A stretch of DNA of 64,000 nt, from positions 434,001 through 498,000 of the forward strand of contig NZ_JAAGLY010000002.1 in assembly GCF_010548375.1 (NCBI RefSeq), given 5' to 3'. The translations under genes were made by a program, and so were the position numbers. Origin of the DNA: Streptomyces sp. SID13726. Lineage in GTDB: Bacteria > Actinomycetota > Actinomycetes > Streptomycetales > Streptomycetaceae. Under the pieces are notes generated by a model. It did no database searches. It was not told the DNA's origin and saw only the letters and a list, made by a program, of their open reading frames with translations. Below, piece by piece: positions 8,853-16,630 of this stretch; positions within the stretch are counted from its first letter, which is position 1; each line of letters begins with the position of its first letter.

Positions 8853-8897
8853 TTGCTTGACTCAAGTAACCCAAATATGCTTGCCTAACTCAAGCAA
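8853..8897 (+). promoter_or_regulatory. promoter with two tandem dyad operators
   Basis: Two 17-bp elements of the pattern TTGC(T/C)T(G/A)ACTCAAG(T/C)AA occupy 8853-8869 and 8881-8897, with starts 28 bp apart. The first is a near-perfect palindrome around C8861 (seven of eight arm positions pair), the second is weaker (six of eight). A possible -35 (TTGCTT, 8853-8858) and -10 (TATGCT, 8876-8881) are separated by 17 bp, so a bound repressor would block the promoter of the 8926-10998 gene. The CTTGA/TCAAG arms resemble MarR-family sites; no MarR gene is in the window. Confidence 0.6.
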
Positions 8898-8925
8898 TAG
8901 AACTCCCCCACCACAGGAGCAGCTC

Positions 8926-10998
8926 ATGGGAAATCCGCTCGCGCACCTCGCCGTCGTACCCCTCGACACGCTGTGGGCGAAGGACCCGGCCGTCACCGGC
9001 GCGAAGGCCGCCAACCTGGCCCGGTCGGCCGTCGCGGGGCTGCCCGCGCTGCCCGGGTTCGTCCTCGTCCCGGCCGACCGGGCCCCGGACGCCCCCCTCG
9101 GCGAGTACGCCGTGCGGGCCGCCTGGCGGGAGCTCGACGGCGACCGCCGGGCTCTGGTCGTCAGATCCTCCTCCGCGCACGAGGACACCGAGGACTCCTC
9201 CATGGCGGGGCGGTTCGACTCGGTGCTCGACGTGCGGGGCTGGGAGGCGTTCCAGGCCGCCGTGCGGACCGTGCTGGAGTCGGCGCGGCGGGTGCAGCCA
9301 CTGCGGCCGCCGCGGGACGCTCCTCCGGACGACGGGATGGCCGTGCTGGTGCAGCCCATGCTGCGGGCGACGGTCGGCGGGGTGATGTTCACCGCGGACC
9401 CGGTCGCGGGACGCACCGACCGCATCCTGGTCAGCGCGGTGAGCGGCGGCCCCGACCAGCTGGTCGACGGCAGCACCCAGGGCGTGCGCTACCAGTTGAC
9501 CCGGTTCGCCCGACTGGTGCGGACCGAGCCGGCCGAACCGCCCGGGCAGCGGCTGCTGACCCATCGCGGGATCACCCGGCTCGTGGCGCTGGCGAAGAGG
9601 ACGGAGCGGGTCTTCGGCGGCGCCCAGGACATCGAGTTCGGCTTCGACGCCGAGGGGAAGCTGTGGCTGTTCCAGGCCCGGCCCGTCACCGCGATGACCG
9701 CACGGCCCGCGCGCGGGGCCCGGCTGCTCGGCCCGGGCCCGGTCGCCGAGACCCTGCCCGGGGTGCTCCAGCCCCTGGAGGAGGACCTGTGGGTGACCCC
9801 TATGTCCCACGGGCTCACCCTCGCCCTGGACATCGCCGGTGCGGCTCCGCGCCGTACGCTGCGCAGGCTCCCGCTGGTGACCACCGTGGACGGCCGGGTC
9901 GCCGCCGATCTGCGGCTCCTCGGGGCCGTACCGTCGGCCCATCCCGTCCTGGACTTCATCAACCCGGCACCGGGGGCGCGGCGGGCCGGGGCCGCCTGGC
10001 GGATCGGGCGGCTCAAGTCGGCCCTGCCCCTGCTGGCCACCGATCTCATGGCGGACGTCGACCGCGCCCTCGCCGACATCCCCGAACCCGGCCAGCTGCT
10101 CGGCGGACAGCTCCTGGACGCCGTCTCCTGGGGCCGGGAGGCGCTGTCCTCGCTGCACGCCCAGGAGTCCCTGGCCGGTGCCCTGCTCGGCGCGGGCTCC
10201 GGAGCCACGGCGGCCGGTGAGGCGCTGGCCGCGCTCGCCGAGGGCCGTTCCCGGGGGCTCGGCGAGGCGGAGCTCCTCGCCCGGCATCCCGTCCTGATGT
10301 CCCTGCTGCCGCCGACGCTCGGCACGCCCGTCCCGCTGCCTGGTCACACCGGCTGGACCGCGCTGCCGAGAGGGGTGGGCGCGCTGCCGGTGCGTGAGGG
10401 GCTGAGGCTGCGCGTCCGCTGGGTGCAGGAGATGCAGGCCCGGATGGTCCGGGAGCTGGCCGTGCGGCTCGGGGCCGGCGAGTGTGCGCCCGGGCTTTCC
10501 CGGCTGGCGCTGCTGAGCTGGGAGGAGCTGGTCCTCGCGACCGAGGACGGGGGGCTGCCGGCCGATCTGGCCCAGCGGCGGCCGCGGTCCACGGACGCCG
10601 GTCCGCTGCCCGCGGCGTTCCGGCTCGCCGACGGTGTGCCGGTCGCCGAACTCCCGCCCGGACACCGGAACTCGGGCGACGGACAGGGCGCGGGCGGCGG
10701 CTTCGGCACCGGGGTCGCCTGGGACGGACGCGGCGAACGCCCCGAGCACGCCGTCCTGGTGGTGCGCTCCCTCGACCCGGCCCTCGCGCCGGTACTGCCG
10801 GGGCTGGCCGGACTGGTCGCCGAGACCGGCAGCGCGCTGTCCCATCTCGCCGTGCTGGCCCGTGAGTTCAAGGTCCCGACGGCGGTCGGGGTGCCCGCCG
10901 CCGTGGACCGGTTCCCGGGCGGGACCCCGCTCGACGTGGACGGCGGCTCGGGCTCGGTGACCGTGCGGGACCCGCGAGTGGAGGAGGAAGCGGCATGA
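8926..10998 (+). CDS. PEP synthase / rifampin phosphotransferase-like PEP-utilising enzyme
   Basis: A 690-residue protein with the architecture of phosphoenolpyruvate synthase and rifampin phosphotransferase: an N-terminal ATP-binding domain (about 1-310, with GAKAANLARS near residue 19 and QDIEFGF near residue 235), a variable central helical domain, and a C-terminal swivelling phosphohistidine domain (about 600-690). The transfer histidine is in GSALSHLAV (His640). These enzymes use ATP to phosphorylate the histidine and pass phosphate to a substrate. It lacks the PEP-synthase C-terminal TIM barrel, so a phosphotransferase on a small molecule is more likely. Start ATG 8926 follows AGGAG. 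Its stop overlaps the start of the membrane-protein gene. Confidence 0.82.
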   Translation: MGNPLAHLAVVPLDTLWAKDPAVTGAKAANLARSAVAGLPALPGFVLVPADRAPDAPLGEYAVRAAWRELDGDRRALVVRSSSAHEDTEDSSMAGRFDSVLDVRGWEAFQAAVRTVLESARRVQPLRPPRDAPPDDGMAVLVQPMLRATVGGVMFTADPVAGRTDRILVSAVSGGPDQLVDGSTQGVRYQLTRFARLVRTEPAEPPGQRLLTHRGITRLVALAKRTERVFGGAQDIEFGFDAEGKLWLFQARPVTAMTARPARGARLLGPGPVAETLPGVLQPLEEDLWVTPMSHGLTLALDIAGAAPRRTLRRLPLVTTVDGRVAADLRLLGAVPSAHPVLDFINPAPGARRAGAAWRIGRLKSALPLLATDLMADVDRALADIPEPGQLLGGQLLDAVSWGREALSSLHAQESLAGALLGAGSGATAAGEALAALAEGRSRGLGEAELLARHPVLMSLLPPTLGTPVPLPGHTGWTALPRGVGALPVREGLRLRVRWVQEMQARMVRELAVRLGAGECAPGLSRLALLSWEELVLATEDGGLPADLAQRRPRSTDAGPLPAAFRLADGVPVAELPPGHRNSGDGQGAGGGFGTGVAWDGRGERPEHAVLVVRSLDPALAPVLPGLAGLVAETGSALSHLAVLAREFKVPTAVGVPAAVDRFPGGTPLDVDGGSGSVTVRDPRVEEEAA

Positions 10999-11921
10999 GG
11001 AGCCTGAGGATCGTCGGGTACGCCTTCGGCGGGCTGTCGGCCGTGTACGCCGGCTACTACATGGTGCTGTACCTGACCCGCTGGGAGTGGCAGCGGGCGA
11101 TGATGTCCGGGGTTCTGCTGCTGGTGGTCGAGGTGTTCCTGGCCACCGTGGTCCTGCTGACCCGTTTCGCCCGGCTGGAGCAGCGGATGGAGCAGTCGGA
11201 CGCGCGGATCGAGGAGGTGCGGCAGCGGCTCCAGCAGTCGCGGGCCCCGCATCCGAACCGGTTCCGCTGGATGGACTCGGCGCGGACGCAGGAACTGGAC
11301 GGCACCCAGCACACGTTCGTGTTCGTGCCGGTCCTGATGGCGGCCGGAGCGGCGCTGTCGGGTATCGCGATGGTCATCCAGAAGCTGGCCGGTGCCACCG
11401 CCCGGCCCGGTGCGGAACGCCGGCTGGCCGGGCGCCTCGCGGTCCTCACCGCCCCGCCGCTCGGCCCGCGGGTCGGCAGGACCCCGCTGGAGAGCCGCCC
11501 CGCGGTGCCGCCCGCCCGCACCCGGCACACGCTGGTCGGTGCGGCGGCGGCCGTCGGCGGCCTGGTCCTGGTGCCGGTGCTGTGGACGGCCCTCGCCGAC
11601 GCGACGCAGACCCGCGCCGAGGAGACGCCGGACGCGGCGGGCACGACCATGGTGTTCCGGGTCGAGACCACCGCCGAAGGAGGCGACACCGCGCTCCGGC
11701 TGGCCGCGCAGGATCTCTGGGAGACCTGCCGTCGCTCCACGGCCGCGCAGAACGACGATGCCACCCTGAGCAGGCTCGACGACGGTGTCTACAGCGCCGT
11801 GATCCGGCCGGCCCTGCCCGATCACGACGTGATGCGGCTGCGGGGCTGCATCGAGGACGCGAGCACGAATCGGACCAGTGCGGTGGTGCTCGGGGAGGGA
11901 CAGGCGGAGTTGCGGGACTGA
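10995..11921 (+). CDS. membrane protein coupled to the PEP-utilising enzyme
   Basis: A 308-residue protein with transmembrane segments near residues 5-27, 35-56, 112-128 and 178-196. A cytoplasmic coiled-coil-like stretch rich in Glu and Arg follows the second helix (about 57-80), and the C-terminal 110 residues look soluble, with two cysteines (WETCRR and RGCIED). The ATG overlaps the upstream gene by ATGA, implying a shared function with the phosphotransferase. I do not recognise the family. A sensor or a partner holding the enzyme at the membrane are possibilities without direct support. Confidence 0.75.
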   Translation: MRSLRIVGYAFGGLSAVYAGYYMVLYLTRWEWQRAMMSGVLLLVVEVFLATVVLLTRFARLEQRMEQSDARIEEVRQRLQQSRAPHPNRFRWMDSARTQELDGTQHTFVFVPVLMAAGAALSGIAMVIQKLAGATARPGAERRLAGRLAVLTAPPLGPRVGRTPLESRPAVPPARTRHTLVGAAAAVGGLVLVPVLWTALADATQTRAEETPDAAGTTMVFRVETTAEGGDTALRLAAQDLWETCRRSTAAQNDDATLSRLDDGVYSAVIRPALPDHDVMRLRGCIEDASTNRTSAVVLGEGQAELRD

Positions 11922-11939
11922 GGCTCGACCGGGGGGCAC

Positions 11940-12004
11940 GGACGGGCCTTGGGACATACGGGACTGGCTTTTGCGGCACACGGGACGGGCTTTGGGGCAT
12001 TCCG
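11940..12004. repeat. degenerate 21-22 bp tandem repeat, three copies
   Basis: Three imperfect copies of a unit beginning GGACGGGCYTTGGG start at 11940, 11961 and 11983, between the membrane-protein gene and the convergent TOPRIM gene. There is no clear hairpin or coding potential. The rest of this 128-bp gap shows nothing else. Confidence 0.5.
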
Positions 12005-12049
12005 GGGCCCGTTCCGCTCCTGTCGGGCACGGCTTGGGCACAGCGCCGC

Positions 12050-12667
12050 TCAGAGGCCCGCGAGCAGCCCTTCGAGTGGGGCGGGGACGCGGTCACGGTC
12101 GAGGGCTTCGACCAGGACACGGCCGTAATGGATCTTGCGCCCCTTCTTGGTGCCGAAGAAGCGCCTCAACTGCTGCTGGGAGGTGCTGCCTTGCTGGGCG
12201 GGCTGGCGCAGGAAGGTCCTCAGTGGGCGCAAGTCGCCTTCCGCGCGGACGAGTTCCTCCACCCGCGCCGGGCCCAGCGCGCGGATGAGCTCGTCCTCCA
12301 GGTCGGCGGCGCACACGAAGATCCCGTCCGGCGCCGCGCCCGCCCGCTCCCAGCCACGGGTGTAATAAGGCCGCTCGCGCTCGTCGCACAGGCCGGTCAG
12401 GCGCAGGCCCAGGCCGGAGGGCCCGAGGAGGTGGGCGAAGCGGCCGACGCTCATCGCACCGCCCATCGGCAGCACGCAGATCCCCTCGGCGGCCAGGTCC
12501 CGGCCACGGCTCGCGGCCAGCGCGTCGACCGCGGCGACATCGCTCGGCCCTTCGAGCAGGACGGCCACCCGCACGGACAACAGCGCGGCCAGCTCGCGCG
12601 CGGGGTCGCCGGGGCCACCGGCCGCCCACGCGATGACCGCATCCCGGAACTCCCCCATGTCAGCCAT
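12050..12667 (-). CDS. stand-alone TOPRIM-domain protein, OLD-nuclease type
   Basis: A 205-residue protein that is almost entirely a TOPRIM fold of the OLD-endonuclease type. The N-terminal acidic motif is VLLEGPSD (Glu39) and the second acidic motif CDERE (from Asp95); both would bind the metal ions used in nicking or phosphotransfer. The C-terminal half carries a basic patch, FFGTKKGRKIHYG. Full OLD proteins have an N-terminal ABC-ATPase, which is missing here. It is transcribed alone and divergent from the acetyltransferase. The start at 12667 is chosen over the ATG at 12658 because of a GGAG about ten bases upstream. Biological role unknown. Confidence 0.78.
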   Translation of the reverse strand: MADMGEFRDAVIAWAAGGPGDPARELAALLSVRVAVLLEGPSDVAAVDALAASRGRDLAAEGICVLPMGGAMSVGRFAHLLGPSGLGLRLTGLCDERERPYYTRGWERAGAAPDGIFVCAADLEDELIRALGPARVEELVRAEGDLRPLRTFLRQPAQQGSTSQQQLRRFFGTKKGRKIHYGRVLVEALDRDRVPAPLEGLLAGL

Positions 12668-12901
12668 GAGACGAGTCTCCGCCCTCGCAGGCCACAGCGG
12701 TAGGGAATATCCGCCGGCGCGGTGATCGGCGGTACCGGGGCGGGCGGTGGCCGATGCTGTGCGTGCCCGTGGGAACCATGGGTATCCGATCTGCGTTCTT
12801 CGTTACGGCAGACACCCTTGACAGCGTGCGTACTGTTTCGCGACGTTTGATCCTTGCCGACCGTTCGATCGGCGATGGGGGAATTGGGGGGGCGCTCGCC
12901 C

Positions 12902-14044
12902 ATGCGATCCATGAGCAGTGACACGGACATCACGATCCACAGACCCGAGGAACTCGGTGCCTCGCTCCGCACGGCCTGGCACCGGGCGATGGACGACTCG
13001 CCCGACTACGCCAACCCGTTCCTGGCACCGGAGTTCGCGGCCGGTATCGGCAGACACCGCAGGGGCGCCGCCCGGGTGGCGGTCCTCCACCAGCAGGGCG
13101 AGGCCGTGGGCTTCCTGCCGTACGAGCGGGGCTCGTTCGGTGTCGGCCGGGCCATCGGGCTCGGACTCTCCGACTGCCAGGGCCTGGTGCACCGCCCCGG
13201 GGTCACCTGGGACACCCGGGCGCTGCTCAAGGCGTGCCGGCTCTCCGTCTTCGAGTTCGACCACCTCGTCGAGGAGCAGAAGCCCTTCGCCCCTTATGTG
13301 ACAGGGACGTTCGCCTCCCCGGTGATCGATCTCAAGGTGGGCAGCGACAGTTACCCGGAGTGGCTGCGCGGCGCGTACCCGGGCCTGGCCAAGACGACGC
13401 TCAAGAAGGAACGCCGACTGGCGCGGGACCTGGGCGAGATGAGGTTCGTGTTCGACGAGCGGGACCCGGACGCGCTGCGCACGCTGATGCGGTGGAAGTC
13501 CGCGCAGTACCGCAGGACGGGCCGGATGGACCGGTTCGCGCGGCCCTGGATCGTGGACCTCGTGGACGATCTCTTCCAGGTCCGCGAGGAGCACTTCACC
13601 GGGGTGCTGTCAGTGGTGTACGCCGGGGACCGTCCGGTGGCCGCCCACTTCGGGCCCATCTCACGCACGGTGTTCGCACCCTGGTTCACCGCGTACGACC
13701 CCGAACTGCGCTACTACTCCCCCGGCTTGATCATGCATCTGCGGATGGCCGAGGCGGCGGGCCGGCGCGGGGCGCGGCTCATGGACATGGGGCGCGGCGA
13801 CAAGGAGTGGAAGGACTGGCTCAAGACCCGCGAGCTGCGTGTGGCGGAAGGATTCGTCACCCGTCCCCACCCGGTCGCGACGGCACACCGCCTGTGGCGC
13901 CGACCGGTCCGCGGCCTGCGCAACACGGTCAACGCCCACCCCGCCCTGCGCGAGCCCGCCGACCGCCTGTTGAAGACGGTCGGCACGCTGCGTACGTCCA
14001 GGCAGTACAGGGACTCCGACAAGTCGGGACCGCCGGCCGGCTGA
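12902..14044 (+). CDS. CelD/BcsL-like GNAT acetyltransferase
   Basis: A 380-residue protein of the cellulose-biosynthesis CelD family, with a duplicated GNAT fold (Acetyltransf_6). Typical signatures are FLPYERG near residue 73, the basic KTTLKKERRLARDLGE segment, and the C-terminal GARLMDMGRGDKEWKDWLK. Such proteins transfer acyl groups in exopolysaccharide or cell-wall assembly. ATG 12902 is chosen because a G-rich RBS lies upstream; an in-frame ATG at 12875 and TTG at 12854 lack one, and ATG 12911 is possible. It stands alone, with a 234-bp divergent promoter region to its left containing TTGACA at 12818 but no convincing -10. Confidence 0.82.
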   Translation: MRSMSSDTDITIHRPEELGASLRTAWHRAMDDSPDYANPFLAPEFAAGIGRHRRGAARVAVLHQQGEAVGFLPYERGSFGVGRAIGLGLSDCQGLVHRPGVTWDTRALLKACRLSVFEFDHLVEEQKPFAPYVTGTFASPVIDLKVGSDSYPEWLRGAYPGLAKTTLKKERRLARDLGEMRFVFDERDPDALRTLMRWKSAQYRRTGRMDRFARPWIVDLVDDLFQVREEHFTGVLSVVYAGDRPVAAHFGPISRTVFAPWFTAYDPELRYYSPGLIMHLRMAEAAGRRGARLMDMGRGDKEWKDWLKTRELRVAEGFVTRPHPVATAHRLWRRPVRGLRNTVNAHPALREPADRLLKTVGTLRTSRQYRDSDKSGPPAG

Positions 14045-14051
14045 GGGGCGG

Positions 14052-14254
14052 GATCACTCCGGCTTCTCGGACCGGCTGAACGGGTGTGATCATTGCGGTG
14101 GTTGTGCCGGGAGCGCGGGCGTGATCGTCGCGGTTGCCGTGCGGGGCCGCGGGCGTGATCGTCATCGCTCCCTTACGGCGGCGCGGACGCGATCGTCATC
14201 GCTCCCTTGCGGTAGCGCGGGCGCGATCATCCCGGCTCTCCCGCCCCTCCGGGT
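14052..14254. repeat. decaying tandem array of about 34 bp, six units
   Basis: Units each beginning GATC start at 14052, 14088, 14123, 14157, 14191 and 14225, with spacings of 36, 35, 34, 34 and 34 bp. The last complete units are nearly identical (GATCGTCATCGCTCCCTT followed by a CG-rich stretch ending GCGCGG), while the left ones have diverged. The array lies between the acetyltransferase stop and a gene fragment. A reading frame across it is not considered real. Confidence 0.75.
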
Positions 14255-14543
14255 ACCCCTGCCAGCCGACGACCGGAACGCCCTGGTCCAGCGGCTGGTC
14301 CGGCACGACGTGGGCTCCGGCTTCCGCTACGACCCGCCGCTGGACGACTACGCGGGCCCCGAGTCCGTCGAGCCCTCCCCCGGCCCGTGGGCCGCCCGCT
14401 GGTTCGCGGTGCACGTGCTTCCCGTCGATCCGCTGCGGGCCCGCAGGATCGTGGACGCGTTCGCCGAGGAGCGCGCGACGGACGCGCACCCGGCGTTGCC
14501 GCGGCCCGTGCCCGACACCCCGCGCAGGATTCCGGGGCAGTGA
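14244..14543 (+). pseudogene. probable 3' remnant of a truncated gene
   Basis: An open frame of about 100 codons with Streptomyces-like codon bias and composition (a VQRLVRHDVGSGFRYDPP segment, WAARWFAVHVLP, RARRIVDAFAEE), ending at TGA 14543. It has no plausible start codon with RBS and opens directly out of the tandem repeats on its left. This looks like the C-terminal part of a gene whose 5' end was lost. I do not recognise the family. It could instead be a real short gene with a non-canonical start, or a chance frame. Confidence 0.35.
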
Positions 14544-14582
14544 GGTGCGCCACCCCGATGATCGATCAAAACAACAGGGGGT

Positions 14583-14603
14583 TAGCATATGAGCGCCGCC
14601 TAG
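14583..14603 (+). promoter_or_regulatory. GAPDH leader with possible -10 and four-codon micro-ORF
   Basis: In the leader of the GAPDH gene, TAGCAT (14583-14588) may be a -10. ATG at 14589 opens a micro-ORF of four sense codons (Met-Ser-Ala-Ala) ending at TAG 14601-14603, 16 bases before the GTG start of GAPDH. No clear -35 is seen. Both readings are tentative. Confidence 0.25.
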
Positions 14604-14619
14604 CTCGAAAGAGAATTCT

Positions 14620-16071
14620 GTGACTGTCAACGACGACTCGTTCACCGACTGGAAGAACCGCGAGGAGATCGCGGAATCGATGATCCCGATGATCGGGAGG
14701 CTGCACCGGGAGCGGGACGTCACCGTTCTGCTGCACAGCCGTTCCCTCGTGAACAAGTCGGTGGTCAGCATTCTCAAGACCCACCGGTTCGCCCGGCAGA
14801 TCGCCGGCACGGAGCTCTCCGTCACCGACACCCTGCCGTTCCTGGAGGCGCTGACCGCGCTCGACCTCGGCCCCTCACAGATCGACATCGGTCTGCTGGC
14901 GGAGGACCACCGGGCCGATGACCGCGGGCTGTCGGTGGCCGAGTTCACCGCCGAGGCCGTGGCCGGTGCGACGGGCGTCAACAAGATCGAGAGCCGTGAG
15001 CCGCGGGACGTCGTCCTCTACGGCTTCGGCCGCATCGGCCGCCTGGTCGCGCGGCTGCTCATCGAGAAGGCCGGCTCCGGCAACGGTCTGCGGCTGCGCG
15101 CGATCGTCGTGCGGGGCGGCGGGCGGGCCTCCGAGGACCTCGTCAAGCGGGCCTCGCTGCTGCGCCGGGACTCCATCCACGGCCAGTTCCAGGGCACCAT
15201 CACCGTCGACGAGGCCGAGGGCGCGATCATCGCCAACGGCAACACCATCAAGGTGATCTACGCGAACGACCCGTCCGAGGTCGACTACACGGCGTACGGC
15301 ATCAAGGACGCCATCCTGATCGACAACACCGGCAAGTGGCGTGACCGCGAGGGCCTTTCCGGGCATCTGCGTCCCGGCATCGACAAGGTCGTGCTGACCG
15401 CGCCGGGCAAGGGCGACGTCCCCAACATCGTGCACGGCGTCAACCACGACACGATCAAGCCGGACGAGCAGATCCTGTCCTGCGCGTCCTGCACCACCAA
15501 CGCGATCGTGCCGCCGCTGAAGGCGATGGCCGACGAGTACGGCGTGCTGCGCGGCCACGTCGAGACGGTCCACTCGTTCACCAACGACCAAAACTTGCTG
15601 GACAATTACCACAAGGCGGACCGCCGGGGCCGTTCGGCGCCGCTCAACATGGTGATCACGGAGACGGGTGCCGCCTCCGCCGTCGCCAAGGCGCTGCCCG
15701 ACCTCAAGGCGCCGATCACCGGTAGCTCGATCCGGGTCCCGGTGCCGGACGTCTCCATCGCGATCCTGAGCCTGCGGCTGGGCCGTGAGACCACCCGCGA
15801 GGAGGTCCTGGACTACCTCCGTGACGTCTCGCTGACCTCTCCGCTCAAGCGCCAGATCGACTTCACGACCGCCCCCGACGCCGTCTCCATGGACTTCGTC
15901 GGTTCGCGCCACGCCTCGATCGTGGACGCCGGCGCCACCAAGGTCGACGGCGACAACGCGATCCTCTACCTCTGGTACGACAACGAGTTCGGCTACTCCT
16001 GCCAGGTCATCCGGGTCGTACAGCACGTGTCCGGGGTGGAATACCCGACGTACCCGGCCGCGGCGGTCTGA
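14620..16071 (+). CDS. gap: glyceraldehyde-3-phosphate dehydrogenase, long form
   Basis: Oxidises glyceraldehyde 3-phosphate to 1,3-bisphosphoglycerate in central carbon metabolism. It has 483 residues, about 130 more than classical GAPDH; the extra part is an N-terminal domain typical of an actinobacterial long-form class. The Rossmann motif GFGRIGR is at residues 135-141 and the catalytic cysteine in ASCTTN is Cys291. The C-terminus has the conserved WYDNEFGYS. The start is a GTG at 14620. The cofactor preference of this class cannot be judged here. A strong hairpin terminator follows. Confidence 0.95.
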   Translation: MTVNDDSFTDWKNREEIAESMIPMIGRLHRERDVTVLLHSRSLVNKSVVSILKTHRFARQIAGTELSVTDTLPFLEALTALDLGPSQIDIGLLAEDHRADDRGLSVAEFTAEAVAGATGVNKIESREPRDVVLYGFGRIGRLVARLLIEKAGSGNGLRLRAIVVRGGGRASEDLVKRASLLRRDSIHGQFQGTITVDEAEGAIIANGNTIKVIYANDPSEVDYTAYGIKDAILIDNTGKWRDREGLSGHLRPGIDKVVLTAPGKGDVPNIVHGVNHDTIKPDEQILSCASCTTNAIVPPLKAMADEYGVLRGHVETVHSFTNDQNLLDNYHKADRRGRSAPLNMVITETGAASAVAKALPDLKAPITGSSIRVPVPDVSIAILSLRLGRETTREEVLDYLRDVSLTSPLKRQIDFTTAPDAVSMDFVGSRHASIVDAGATKVDGDNAILYLWYDNEFGYSCQVIRVVQHVSGVEYPTYPAAAV

Positions 16072-16083
16072 CCGCACAAGCGT

Positions 16084-16124
16084 GAGGCCGGTCGCCGCAG
16101 TCACTGGCTGCGGCGACCGGCCTC
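16084..16124. terminator. bidirectional hairpin terminator after GAPDH
   Basis: A perfect 17-bp stem (16084-16100 with 16108-16124) with a 7-base loop, directly between the stop of GAPDH and the stop of the convergent EACC1-like gene. There is no U-tract, as usual in Streptomyces. Likely terminates both genes. Confidence 0.88.
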
Positions 16125-16137
16125 CTCCCCAACCGCC

Positions 16138-16533
16138 CTACTCCTGCGGTTCGTTCTCGCCGGAGCGGCGCCGGAGCCAGGCCTCGACGAGGGCCTTCTG
16201 GTCCTTCGCGGAGACGCCCTCGACGATCAACGAGTCCTCGCCCTCGGTGAGTTCGACGCGCCGGGCCTGCGCCCGCTGCCGCCACTCCCCCACCAGGCTG
16301 ACGAGCGCGCCGAGGGCCGCCCGTGAGAACACCCCGGTGACCAGCAGCGCGCCGAGGGTGGTGACGGTGCCGCCCCGGGATCCCGGCGGGGCCGTCGCCC
16401 CGACGGGCAGGTGGACGGTGTCGGCCGCGTCGAGCAGCAGCAACTCCTCCTGAAGCGCACGAGTCTGCGCGTCCGTCTCCTCGGCGTCACCGTCGGCGAG
16501 CTCGATGACGACGGCGATCTGCATGGGTCGCAC
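16138..16533 (-). CDS. EACC1-like effector-associated constant component
   Basis: A 131-residue protein resembling the Effector-Associated Constant Component 1 family, defined by comparative genomics of bacterial conflict systems. The N-terminal strand-helix unit (VVIELADGD, then an ELLLLDAAD segment) leads to a hydrophobic, probably membrane-inserting stretch (about 58-80) and a C-terminal strand-helix unit that includes RRVELTEGEDSLIVEG and VEAWLRRR. EACC1 proteins usually sit beside a protease, caspase-like or signalling effector; none is adjacent here. The start GTG 16533 has GGGAGA upstream; ATG 16524 is an alternative. Family call from memory of the pattern. Confidence 0.6.
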   Translation of the reverse strand: MRPMQIAVVIELADGDAEETDAQTRALQEELLLLDAADTVHLPVGATAPPGSRGGTVTTLGALLVTGVFSRAALGALVSLVGEWRQRAQARRVELTEGEDSLIVEGVSAKDQKALVEAWLRRRSGENEPQE

Positions 16534-16630
16534 CGCGTGGTTCTCCCTGTTCCTGTACGGCGAGTCGCATCAGCCTGGCACAGGTCGCCCTGGCAGAGGT
16601 CGCGCGGCGGGCTCGTCGGTCACGCGTGTC

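Noticed and set aside
8761..8925. Rifamycin-associated element upstream of the phosphotransferase gene.
   Set aside because: The inverted repeats present do not match the GC-rich consensus of that element; they are CTTGA/TCAAG-type dyads.
12818..12823. TTGACA as a -35 for the CelD-like gene.
   Set aside because: No acceptable -10 lies 16-18 bp downstream.
14121..14243. GTG start at 14121 as the beginning of a real gene.
   Set aside because: The first 40 codons are translated tandem repeat and there is no RBS.
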